Below, one piece after another: positions 1 through 7,639 of a stretch of DNA of 64,000 bases. The notes beneath the pieces are model-generated. The model did no database searches, was not told the origin of the DNA, and worked only from the letters and a program-made list of their open reading frames with translations. Each line of letters opens with the position of its first letter. Position 1 is the stretch's first letter. Source of the stretch: Pseudotabrizicola algicola (GTDB lineage Bacteria; Pseudomonadota; Alphaproteobacteria; Rhodobacterales; Rhodobacteraceae); the NCBI RefSeq assembly GCF_010915705.1, contig NZ_JAAIKE010000001.1, positions 1,054,001-1,118,000 on the forward strand. The letters are read 5' to 3'. A program made the position numbers and the translations under genes.

Positions 1-966
1 CGGGCCACGGCGCCCTTGGCCGTTTCCGAGGTGCTGGCCGAGGCCGGAGTGGCGCTGGTCTGGGGCGACGACCCCTGCCGTCTGCCAAAGGCCCGCAAGA
101 ATGCCGCCGAGATCGAGGGCATGCGCGAGGCGCATCTGCGCGACGGGGCGGCGGTGGTGACGTTCCTCGCGTGGCTGGACCGGCAGAAGCCCGGCAGCCT
201 GACCGAGATCGACGTCGTCACCGCGCTGGAAGGATTCCGCCGCGCCACCAATGCCTTGCATGACATCAGCTTTGACACGATCTGCGGCGCGGGGCCGAAC
301 GGGGCCATCATGCATTACCGCGTCACGCGCGAGACGAACCGCGCGGTGCGTGACAATGAGCTGCTTCTCGTCGACTCGGGCGGGCAGTATCATGACGGCA
401 CCACCGACATCACCCGCACGATGGCCGTAGGCGATCCGGGTGACGAGCCGCGGATCTGCTACACACGCGTGCTGCAAGGCATGATCGCCATTTCCCGCGC
501 GCGCTTTCCCAAAGGGCTCGCGGGCCGCGATCTCGACCCGCTGGCGCGGTTCGCGCTCTGGGTGGCGGGGCAGGATTTCGACCACGGCACCGGACATGGG
601 GTCGGAGCCTTCCTCAGCGTTCACGAAGGCCCGCAGCGCATCAGCCGCCTGTCAGAGGTGCCGCTGGAGCCCGGCATGATCCTGTCGAACGAGCCGGGCT
701 ATTACCGCGAGGGGGCGTTCGGCATCCGGCTGGAGAACCTGATCGTGGTGCAGGAGGCCCCTGCCTTGGGCGACGGGCGCGCACAATACAGTTTCGAGAC
801 GCTGACCTTCGTGCCGCTGGACCGACGGCTTGTTGTCACATCCATGTTGTCGCCGGACGAGCGGGCATGGCTGGACAGCTATCACGCCGAGGTGTTGACC
901 AAGATCGGCCCGCGCGTTGCGCCAGAGGTGCGCGACTGGCTGACAGCCTCCTGCGCGCCGCTGTAG
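1..966 (+). CDS. pepP: Xaa-Pro aminopeptidase (M24 family), 3' part
   Basis: C-terminal ~321 residues of a metal-dependent aminopeptidase that removes N-terminal residues preceding proline. The reading frame is open from base 1, so the true start lies before the window; the family is usually about 590-600 residues, so roughly half is missing. Visible M24 pita-bread features, in order: a metal-binding aspartate in VDSGGQYHDGTTDITRT, the histidine motif GTGHGVGAFLSVHEGP, and the two glutamates in SNEPGYY and RLENL. The following gene (sufE) is convergent and only 9 bases away. The family call is firm; exact peptide specificity cannot be read from the sequence. Confidence 0.93.
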   Translation, partial: RATAPLAVSEVLAEAGVALVWGDDPCRLPKARKNAAEIEGMREAHLRDGAAVVTFLAWLDRQKPGSLTEIDVVTALEGFRRATNALHDISFDTICGAGPNGAIMHYRVTRETNRAVRDNELLLVDSGGQYHDGTTDITRTMAVGDPGDEPRICYTRVLQGMIAISRARFPKGLAGRDLDPLARFALWVAGQDFDHGTGHGVGAFLSVHEGPQRISRLSEVPLEPGMILSNEPGYYREGAFGIRLENLIVVQEAPALGDGRAQYSFETLTFVPLDRRLVVTSMLSPDERAWLDSYHAEVLTKIGPRVAPEVRDWLTASCAPL

Positions 967-975
967 CCCGCAGGG

Positions 976-1383
976 TCAGGCCGCGGCGGCGACCGCGCGA
1001 ATGCGCTCGACCATCGCGCGCACCCCGTTGGAGCGCTGCGCCGACAGATGGTCGTTCAGCCCCAGCCGACCCAGTTCGGCGGGCGCGTCCACGGCGGCGA
1101 CCTGATCGACCGGCACCCCGGAGTAAAGCGCGTGCAGAATGGCGATCAGCCCGCGCACGATCATGGCATCGCTGTCGCCCTGAAAGTCGAAACGGCCATC
1201 GGCAATCACCGGCCGCAGCCAGACCTGACTGGCGCAGCCGTCTACCTTGAGGGCGGGCACCTTGAACTCGTCGGCCAAGGGCGGCATCGCCTTGCCCAGT
1301 TCGATCACATGGCGATAGCGGTCTTCCCAATCATCGAGAAAGTCGAAGGTGTCTGCTATGTCTTCAAAAGCGGTGGTGGCCAT
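976..1383 (-). CDS. sufE: SufE family cysteine desulfurase activator
   Basis: 135-residue SufE-like protein. SufE accepts persulfide sulfur from the cysteine desulfurase SufS and passes it to the Fe-S scaffold in the cytoplasm. The expected active-site cysteine is in KVDGCASQVWL, and the family N-terminus (FEDIADTFDFLDDWEDRY) follows the chosen start. The frame is open a further 33 codons upstream, but the ATG at 1383 has a strong AAAGGAGC ribosome binding site and gives the normal family length. No other suf or isc genes are in the window, so it is separated from its partners here. Confidence 0.93.
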   Translation of the reverse strand: MATTAFEDIADTFDFLDDWEDRYRHVIELGKAMPPLADEFKVPALKVDGCASQVWLRPVIADGRFDFQGDSDAMIVRGLIAILHALYSGVPVDQVAAVDAPAELGRLGLNDHLSAQRSNGVRAMVERIRAVAAAA

Positions 1384-1518
1384 GAACGGGGCTCCTTTGC
1401 TGCTGAGGTAATGCCCGGTCCAGCCAAGGTCCAGCCCCTTTGCCGCCATTTCAACAGCCGCCCTTTTCAAAAGCCGATCCATCGGCTACCCAAGGGCAAA
1501 GCCAAGATGGATGGACCG

Positions 1519-1974
1519 ATGAAACGCCCCGTGACAGCCGCCCTCGTTGCCGTTCTGGTGCTGACCTCTTGCGGCGCTGCACGCGAGTCCCGGTTGAACC
1601 CGTTCAATTGGTTTTCCCGCTCGGAACCGGTGGAAACGCTGACCCCGCTGCGCGCCAAGGTCGATCCGCGGCTTCTGGTGTCCGACGTGACCTTGCTGAG
1701 CGTCGAACCCTACAGTGGCGGGGCCATCGTGCGGGCGACAGGGGTGATGGAAAGCCAGGGATGGTGGGACGCCGAACTGGTCGAAGTGCCGAATGACGAC
1801 CCGTCGCATCTGGTGCTCGAATTCCGGATGCTGCCGCCGGTCACCGATACGGCCATCAGCACGCCGCGCAGCCGCGAGGTGACGGCGGCCACCACATTGA
1901 CGCCGCGGCGGCTGGAAGATATCGCGCGGATCACCGTTCAGGGCGAGCGGTCGGCGCGCACCACGCGCCGCTGA
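1519..1974 (+). CDS. Putative envelope lipoprotein
   Basis: About 151 residues with a lipoprotein signal peptide: basic MKR start, hydrophobic stretch and lipobox LTSC, so the mature protein should begin with an acylated cysteine near residue 18. The rest (a DPRLLVSDVTLLSVEPYSGG segment, then a Thr/Arg-rich C-terminus) matches no family I can name; similar short lipoproteins are common in Rhodobacterales. An in-frame ATG four codons upstream (1507) is an alternative start; neither has a strong ribosome binding site. It ends 3 bases before the convergent ribonuclease D gene. Confidence 0.7.
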   Translation: MKRPVTAALVAVLVLTSCGAARESRLNPFNWFSRSEPVETLTPLRAKVDPRLLVSDVTLLSVEPYSGGAIVRATGVMESQGWWDAELVEVPNDDPSHLVLEFRMLPPVTDTAISTPRSREVTAATTLTPRRLEDIARITVQGERSARTTRR

Positions 1975-1977
1975 CGC

Positions 1978-3135
1978 TCAGAGACGGATAACCCGCACCT
2001 CGTTGCCCTTGGCCGAGAGCGCGATCTCGCCGCGGCAGAGCCGCAGGGCGTCATCGCCAAAGGCTTCCTTGCGCCAGCCGCCAAGCGCCTCCACCGCGCG
2101 CCCGCCCGCCGCAATCGCATCCAGATCGGCGGACGAGGCGATGAGCTTTGGCGCGACGCCAAGGCTTTCGGACTTTGCCTTGAGCAACACGCGCAAAAGA
2201 TCGGCCAAGGCCGGATTCACCTGAATCTGCTCGCGTTCGTCTGCCACTTTCGGCATGTCCTCGGGGCGCATCGCCAGTCCCGCCTTGACCGCCGCCAGAA
2301 TGCCATCGGCAATCTCGGGCTTGCGCCCTTCGCGCATCAGCAGGCGCGAGCGGCCCAGTTCTTCCACCGAAGTCGGGCGGGTCGAGGCCAGTTCCAGAAG
2401 CGCGTCATCCTTCATCACACGGCTGCGCGGCACGTTGTGCTTTTGCGCGTAATCCTCGCGAAAGCGCGCCAGTTCCTTGACCACGGCCAGAAACCGGCCC
2501 GAGGTGGTGCGCGTCTTGATCCGCAGCCACGCATCCTCTGGCGTCGTGGTATAGGTTTCGGGATTGGTCAGAACCGCCAGTTCCTCGCCCACCCAATGCG
2601 CGCGGCCATTCTTGGCAAGCTGCGCCGCCAGCCATTCATAGATCACCCGCAGATGGGTGACATCGGCCAGCGCATATTCCTTTTGCGCATCCGTCAGCGG
2701 GCGGCGTGACCAATCGGTAAAGCGGCTGGTCTTGTCCAGATTTTCCTTGGCGATCTTGCGCACCAAGGTTTCATAGCCCACCTGCTCGCCAAAACCGCAG
2801 ACCATCGCCGCGATCTGCGTGTCGAACAGCGGCTCGGGAAAGACATTGCCCTCGACAAAGAAAATCTCGAGATCCTGCCGCGCGGCGTGAAAGACCTTTA
2901 CCGTCGCCTTGTGGCGGAACAGGTCATAGAGCGGCTCCATGCTCATCCCCTCGCCCTCGATGGGATCGACCAGAACGGCATCGCCCGTCTTGCCGGGCAG
3001 CGCCATCTGGATCAGGCACAGCTTTGACCAATAGGTGCGCTCGCGCAGAAACTCGGTATCAATGGTGACATAGGGCTGAGCTTTGGCGGCTTCGCAAAAG
3101 GCGGCAAGCTCTTCGGTCGTGGTAATCGTGCGCAT
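1978..3135 (-). CDS. rnd: Ribonuclease D
   Basis: 385-residue DEDDy-type 3'-5' exoribonuclease, which in bacteria trims tRNA precursors and other stable RNAs. The exonuclease domain is at about residues 1-170: exo I TIDTEFLRERTYWSKLCLIQ (metal-binding Asp and Glu), exo II around FHAARQDLEIFF, and exo III with YALADVTHL including the tyrosine position. A central HRDC domain follows (about 205-290), then a helical C-terminal region, which is the standard RNase D order. Length is normal. It stands alone, convergent with the preceding lipoprotein gene. Confidence 0.95.
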   Translation of the reverse strand: MRTITTTEELAAFCEAAKAQPYVTIDTEFLRERTYWSKLCLIQMALPGKTGDAVLVDPIEGEGMSMEPLYDLFRHKATVKVFHAARQDLEIFFVEGNVFPEPLFDTQIAAMVCGFGEQVGYETLVRKIAKENLDKTSRFTDWSRRPLTDAQKEYALADVTHLRVIYEWLAAQLAKNGRAHWVGEELAVLTNPETYTTTPEDAWLRIKTRTTSGRFLAVVKELARFREDYAQKHNVPRSRVMKDDALLELASTRPTSVEELGRSRLLMREGRKPEIADGILAAVKAGLAMRPEDMPKVADEREQIQVNPALADLLRVLLKAKSESLGVAPKLIASSADLDAIAAGGRAVEALGGWRKEAFGDDALRLCRGEIALSAKGNEVRVIRL

Positions 3136-3308
3136 CGGTCGCGTCTTTCAAGGGGCCGCGGGGGCATCCCGCAACAGGTGTCTTTCCGCTATAGGCGGCA
3201 GATTTCCCCTTGAAAAGCCCCGGCAAGGGAAATCTGTGCCTTTGCACAAGACAGATCAGATAAATGATGGTAAACACACGGCTAAATCGAGCAAATAACG
3301 TGGCATAA

Positions 3309-4307
3309 ATGCCCGCAGTTGAACTCTTCCTTCGCGGTGATCAGATCGCGACCTATGCTTCGCTTTCCTCGAGCGGGAATGGCGACAACATGACTGTGAC
3401 CATGACAGGGGTCACGCCGCTTGGCGGGGCGCATGTGACCTACAGGGTTGTCGTGCGACAAGTCGGCAACGGACAAAGCGGCTTTCAGAATGGCCAATTC
3501 GTCGATATCTACGCCTGGCCGGATGATGACCCGCCAGACCCGCCGATCTTTCGCAGCCTGAACCCGCAGCATGACCAGTTTCAGGGCCGCGCCGCCTCTA
3601 ACCGGCACCAGATTTTCACCAGCCCCGCCCGCGTGCTCTTCCAGCTCGACCCGATCCAGCCCGGCACGCTGCGCCTCGGCCCCGGTGCGCATCCGCCGCG
3701 CAACACCAGACTGCCGTTCTCCGGTTTCCCCTCTACGCCCCCTGCCATCCCCTGCTTTGTGCAAGGCACCCTGATCCGCACCAATCTCGGTGAAATCCCT
3801 GTCGAGCGCATCCGCCCCGGCGTGATGGTGCAGACGATGGACAACGGCTTCAAGCCTGTGATCTGGGCTGGACAGCGCAAGGTCTGTGGTCTGGGCAGTC
3901 TGGCCCCTGTCCGGTTCGAGGCAGGCACGGCCGGAAACCACCGCAGGCTGCTTGTCTCGCCCCAGCACCGCATGCTGATGTCGGGATGGCGCAGCGAATT
4001 GGCCACGGGCGAGCGCGAAACCTTTGCAGCGGCGGTGCATCTGGTGAATGGCGGACGTGTGCGCCGTGTCCGCCGGCCGATGGTGACCTATGTCCACCTG
4101 CTGTGCGAGGCGCATCAAGTTATCTTTGCCGATGGCGCGCCGACCGAAAGCCTGTTTCCGGGCGGCTCGGCCCTGTCAGCCTTCGACCGCCCGGCAAGAG
4201 ATGAAATCCGGCGCCTGTTTCCGCAGCTTTGCCCGCGCGAGGGCGCGGGCGGCGGGCTCGCGCGTCCGGTGCTCAATCGGGTGGCCGCGCGCGTTGCCCT
4301 CGCCTAA
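3309..4307 (+). CDS. Hint-domain protein
   Basis: 332-residue protein. The N-terminal ~150 residues have no recognised motif beyond a short beta-rich, Pro-rich character. The second half is a Hint (hedgehog/intein) module starting at CFVQGTLIRTNLGEIPVERI and containing SPQHRMLMS with its histidine. Single Hint modules on secreted or surface proteins are frequent in Rhodobacterales; the family can cleave at its first cysteine, but activity here is unproven. There is no C-terminal extein and no signal peptide. The TAA stop overlaps the stop codon of convergent purN by three bases. The ribosome binding site before ATG 3309 is weak, so the start is less certain. Confidence 0.8.
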   Translation: MPAVELFLRGDQIATYASLSSSGNGDNMTVTMTGVTPLGGAHVTYRVVVRQVGNGQSGFQNGQFVDIYAWPDDDPPDPPIFRSLNPQHDQFQGRAASNRHQIFTSPARVLFQLDPIQPGTLRLGPGAHPPRNTRLPFSGFPSTPPAIPCFVQGTLIRTNLGEIPVERIRPGVMVQTMDNGFKPVIWAGQRKVCGLGSLAPVRFEAGTAGNHRRLLVSPQHRMLMSGWRSELATGERETFAAAVHLVNGGRVRRVRRPMVTYVHLLCEAHQVIFADGAPTESLFPGGSALSAFDRPARDEIRRLFPQLCPREGAGGGLARPVLNRVAARVALA

Positions 4308-4903
4308 CCGGCCTGCGCCAGCATCAGCGGCGCGCGTTCTCCTGCCACGAAACGGCGCAGGACTTGCGGGTAAAGCCGGTGTTCCTGCACCAAGACCCGC
4401 GCCGCCAGCGTCTCGGCGGTATCGCCCGGCAGGACCGGCACCACCGCCTGCCCCAGCATCGGCCCCGCGTCCAGTTCCGCCGTCACCTCGTGCACGGTGC
4501 AGCCTGCCTGCGTATCGCCCGCATCGAGCGCCCGTTGGTGCGTGTGCAGCCCCGGATACTTGGGCAACAACGACGGGTGGATGTTCAGCATCCGGCCTTC
4601 AAAGCGGCGGACAAAGGCGGGGGTCAACACCCGCATGAAACCGGCAAGGCAAAGCACATCCGGCTCCGCCTCCAGAAGCGGGCGCAACAGTTGCTCTTCA
4701 AAACCGGCGCGGTCGCGTCCAAAGGCGCGGTGGTCCACCGCCGCTATCGGCACGCCCAAGGCGGCCGCCCGCGCAAGGCCCGCCGCCGCCGGATCGTTCG
4801 ACCCTACCAGAACGGGCGTTGCAAAACCGCCGTCCTGCATCGCCTCGACCAGCCGCAGCATGTTGGAGCCACCCCCCGAAATCAGGATGGCAACGCGTTT
4901 CAC
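4304..4903 (-). CDS. purN: Phosphoribosylglycinamide formyltransferase
   Basis: 199-residue GART enzyme of de novo purine synthesis: it transfers a formyl group from 10-formyltetrahydrofolate to glycinamide ribonucleotide. Seen in order: [20 protein letters not shown] (phosphate/ribose site), [33 protein letters not shown] (catalytic Asn-His pair), and [20 protein letters not shown] with the conserved catalytic aspartate. The start overlaps the purM stop by four bases, so the two are translationally coupled and transcribed purM-purN. Confidence 0.97.
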   Translation of the reverse strand: MKRVAILISGGGSNMLRLVEAMQDGGFATPVLVGSNDPAAAGLARAAALGVPIAAVDHRAFGRDRAGFEEQLLRPLLEAEPDVLCLAGFMRVLTPAFVRRFEGRMLNIHPSLLPKYPGLHTHQRALDAGDTQAGCTVHEVTAELDAGPMLGQAVVPVLPGDTAETLAARVLVQEHRLYPQVLRRFVAGERAPLMLAQAG

Positions 4904-5946
4904 AGCAGCGCACCCTTGTAGACAACGCCCTCACCCGCCACGACACGGCCCATGCGCACCACCGTCTCGCCCTCGGCCTGCAACAGCGCGGTCAGGGCCT
5001 CGGCCCGGTCCTCGGCCACCACCAGCATCATCCCGATGCCGCAGTTGAAGGTCTTGAGCAATTCGGGCTCGGACATCGCGGCCGTGCGTGCCAGCCAGTC
5101 GAACACGGGCGGCAGCGTCCATGCGTCCAGGTCGATCTCGCAAGCCAATCCCTCGGGGATCACGCGGGGCGGATTTTCGGTCAGCCCGCCGCCCGTGATA
5201 TGCGCCAAGGCGTGCACCCCGCCCGCCCGCACCGCTGCAAGCGCCTGCTTGACGTAAAGCCGCGTCGGCGCCAGCAGCGCCGCGCCCAGACTGCCTTCGC
5301 CAAAAGGCGAGGCCGCATCCCAGCCGAGGCCCGACAGTTCCACCACCTTGCGCACAAAGCTGTAGCCGTTGGAATGAACCCCGTTGGATGCAAGGCCAAG
5401 CAGCACATCGCCCTCGACCACGCCCGCAGGCAGGTCCTGCCCCCGCTCCATTGCACCCACCGCAAAGCCGGCCAGATCGAAATCGCCGCCGTGATACATG
5501 CCCGGCATCTCCGCCGTCTCGCCCCCGATCAGCGCGCAGCCACTGGCCTCGCAGCCCGCCGCAATGCCGTTGATGATGCGGGTCGCCTGATCCAGTTCCA
5601 GCTTGCCGGTGGCGAAATAGTCAAGGAAGAACAGTGGCTCGGCCCCTTGGCACACCAGATCATTGACGCACATCGCCACCAGATCGACGCCGATCGTATC
5701 GACATTGCCGGTGTCGATCGCAATGCGCAGCTTGGTGCCCACGCCATCGGTCGCCGCCACAAGGATCGGGTCGGTATAGCCGGCGCCCTTGAGATCGAAC
5801 AGCGCGCCAAACCCGCCCAGCCCGCCCATCGTGCCAGACCGCATGGTGCGCTTGGCCGCAGGTTTGATCCGCTCGATCAAGGCGTTGCCCGCGTCAATGT
5901 CGACGCCCGCATCGGCATAGGTAAGCCCGTTGTGGCCTTTGGTCAT
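4900..5946 (-). CDS. purM: Phosphoribosylformylglycinamidine cyclo-ligase
   Basis: 348-residue AIR synthetase, the fifth step of purine synthesis (ATP-dependent ring closure of FGAM). The N-terminus [13 protein letters not shown], the ATP-site region [12 protein letters not shown] and the conserved [11 protein letters not shown] and [14 protein letters not shown] segments are all present, and the length is normal. An AACGGAG ribosome binding site precedes ATG 5946. It is the first gene of the purMN operon; its promoter should lie in the 134-base gap shared with the divergent tRNA gene. Confidence 0.97.
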   Translation of the reverse strand: MTKGHNGLTYADAGVDIDAGNALIERIKPAAKRTMRSGTMGGLGGFGALFDLKGAGYTDPILVAATDGVGTKLRIAIDTGNVDTIGVDLVAMCVNDLVCQGAEPLFFLDYFATGKLELDQATRIINGIAAGCEASGCALIGGETAEMPGMYHGGDFDLAGFAVGAMERGQDLPAGVVEGDVLLGLASNGVHSNGYSFVRKVVELSGLGWDAASPFGEGSLGAALLAPTRLYVKQALAAVRAGGVHALAHITGGGLTENPPRVIPEGLACEIDLDAWTLPPVFDWLARTAAMSEPELLKTFNCGIGMMLVVAEDRAEALTALLQAEGETVVRMGRVVAGEGVVYKGALL

Positions 5947-6080
5947 CGCCCGTCTCCGTTCAGGGAATCCGCTGTTGGGCTTCCCTTACGCTTTTCCCCT
6001 TTTGGGCGCAACAAACCAACGCCACTTGTCCCGCCCAACCTTGACCCCCGCGCATGATCTGCTAGGCAAGAAGGCGGTAT

Positions 6081-6156
6081 GGGGCTGTAGCTCAATGGTT
6101 AGAGCCGGGCGCTCATAACGCCTTGGTTGGGGGTTCGAGTCCCTCCGGCCCTACCA
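6081..6156 (+). tRNA. tRNA with CAU anticodon, probably tRNA-Ile2
   Basis: A 76-base cloverleaf with encoded CCA (6154-6156). The acceptor stem GGGGCTG closes with CGGCCCT using G-U pairs. D-stem GCTC/GAGC encloses the short loop AATGGTTA, the anticodon stem GGGCG/CGCCT encloses CTCATAA with anticodon CAT at 6114-6116, and the T-arm contains GGTTCGAGTCC. CAT anticodons occur in initiator Met, elongator Met and the lysidine-modified Ile2 tRNA. The short D-loop and the CTTGGTTG variable region resemble Ile2 as I remember it from E. coli; the identity is an inference, the tRNA itself is clear. Confidence 0.93.
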
Positions 6157-6261
6157 CCTTTCGCATATCCGCCGCCCTTCACGGTGCAGATCGGGCGCGG
6201 CGGGCGCCAATGGCAACCGTTCCGGCACGTGGGACGCAAGGACAAGGGGCGAGGACTGGCC

Positions 6262-7626
6262 TTGCAGACCCACGGCTTCCTCTCCCGCGCTCCCCGCAAG
6301 ATCGCCAGAACGGCGTTTCATCTCGCGATCCTGGTTGCGGTGGCGGTGCTGACAGGGTCGGCGGTGGCCCTGTTCCTGTGGTCGCTCGACCGGGCAACAC
6401 AGGCGCGCTTCGACCATCCCTGGCTGATCTGGCTGATGCCTGTGGCAGGCTTTGCGATGGTCTGGTGCTACCAGCGCTTCGGCGGCAGATCAGGTGGCGG
6501 CAACAATCTGATTGTCGAGGAAATCCACCAGCCGGCGGGCGGCGTGCCGCTGCGCATGGCCCCTTTCGTCCTGATCGCGACCGTGCTCACCCATCTGGTC
6601 GGTGGCTCGGCTGGGCGCGAGGGCACCGCCGTGCAAATCGGCGGGGCGCTCGCCGGAGGGCTTGGCAGGCGTGTGCAGCTCGATGCCGACTCGCAGCGCC
6701 TCCTGCTGATCTGCGGCATCGCCGCTGGCTTCGGCGCGGTCTTCGGCACACCGCTCGCCGGGGCCATCTTCGCGCTCGAGGTGTTGATGATCGGGCGCAT
6801 CCAATACGGGGCGCTTTTGCCCGCGCTCCTGGCCGCGCTGGTCGGGCACTGGACCGTCACCGCATGGGGCGTCGGCCATGTGCATTACGAAATCAGCTTT
6901 TCCGGCCGTGACATCACGGGATGGTTCGGCATCGACGTCACCCTTTTCGCCAAGGTCGCCCTTGCCGGCGTGGTCTTTGGCCTCTGCGCCCGCGCCTTTG
7001 CCGAAGCCTTGCAGCAGATGGCCGCGCTCTGGGCGCGGTTTGTGCCCTATGCGCCCCTGCGTCCCGTCTTTGCCTCGGCCCTCATCATCGCTCTGGTCTA
7101 CCTGCTGGACACACGCGCCTATCTGGGCCTCGGCGTGTGGAGCGCGATCCCCTCGGATCCGACGCTGACCGGTTTTCTCGAACCCGGGCAGAGCGATTAC
7201 ACAAGCTGGTTCTGGAAATTCGTCTTTACCGTCATTACCCTTTCCGCAGGGTTCAAGGGCGGCGAGGTCACACCGCTGTTCTTCATCGGCGCGGCGCTCG
7301 GCGTGGCGCTTGGCGGCCTTCTGGGGGTGCCAACCGATCTGCTGGCCGCCATCGGCTTTGTCGCGGTCTTTGCCGGAGCCACCAATACGCCGCTGGCCAG
7401 TCTTGTTATGGGGATTGAACTCTTCGGGGCCGCCCATGCCGTGCCATTGGCCATCGGCTGTTTCGTCGCCTTCGCCGCCTCGGGCCATAGCTCCATCTAC
7501 AAGGCCCAGCGGATCGCACAGCCAAAATCCGGCGGCGGATGGCATCCCGGCCCCGCCCTGACGCTGGAGCAATGGCGCAAGGCCCGCGCTGCGGCACGGC
7601 GCGGCGACGGCGTATCCGGCGGCTGA
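6262..7626 (+). CDS. CLC-type antiporter, probable fluoride/proton (CLC-F) clade
   Basis: About 454 residues with the many hydrophobic helices of the CLC fold. The anion-path motifs are not those of ordinary chloride CLCs. In place of GSGIP is a [12 protein letters not shown] segment, GREGP is replaced by GREGT (in [15 protein letters not shown]), and a later segment reads [18 protein letters not shown]. This combination is, to my knowledge, characteristic of the fluoride-exporting CLC-F branch, so fluoride efflux coupled to proton entry is the likely role. The frame is open back into the tRNA; a TTG at 6262 after a GAGG site or a GTG at 6229 are the best starts. I see no fluoride riboswitch upstream. 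Confidence 0.82.
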   Translation: MQTHGFLSRAPRKIARTAFHLAILVAVAVLTGSAVALFLWSLDRATQARFDHPWLIWLMPVAGFAMVWCYQRFGGRSGGGNNLIVEEIHQPAGGVPLRMAPFVLIATVLTHLVGGSAGREGTAVQIGGALAGGLGRRVQLDADSQRLLLICGIAAGFGAVFGTPLAGAIFALEVLMIGRIQYGALLPALLAALVGHWTVTAWGVGHVHYEISFSGRDITGWFGIDVTLFAKVALAGVVFGLCARAFAEALQQMAALWARFVPYAPLRPVFASALIIALVYLLDTRAYLGLGVWSAIPSDPTLTGFLEPGQSDYTSWFWKFVFTVITLSAGFKGGEVTPLFFIGAALGVALGGLLGVPTDLLAAIGFVAVFAGATNTPLASLVMGIELFGAAHAVPLAIGCFVAFAASGHSSIYKAQRIAQPKSGGGWHPGPALTLEQWRKARAAARRGDGVSGG

Positions 7627-7639
7627 GCGCGCCCCTCCG

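Noticed and set aside
3309-4307. Intein inserted in a host gene
   Set aside because: There is no C-terminal extein or flanking host domain; the Hint module ends at the stop codon.
6081-6156. Initiator tRNA-Met
   Set aside because: The anticodon stem lacks the three consecutive G-C pairs typical of initiators, and the acceptor end is paired (G-U) rather than mismatched at position 1-72 in the initiator manner.
6157-6262. Fluoride riboswitch before the CLC gene
   Set aside because: I looked for the GGNGATGG and CTGATG-type core elements and did not find them; a covariance-model search would settle it.
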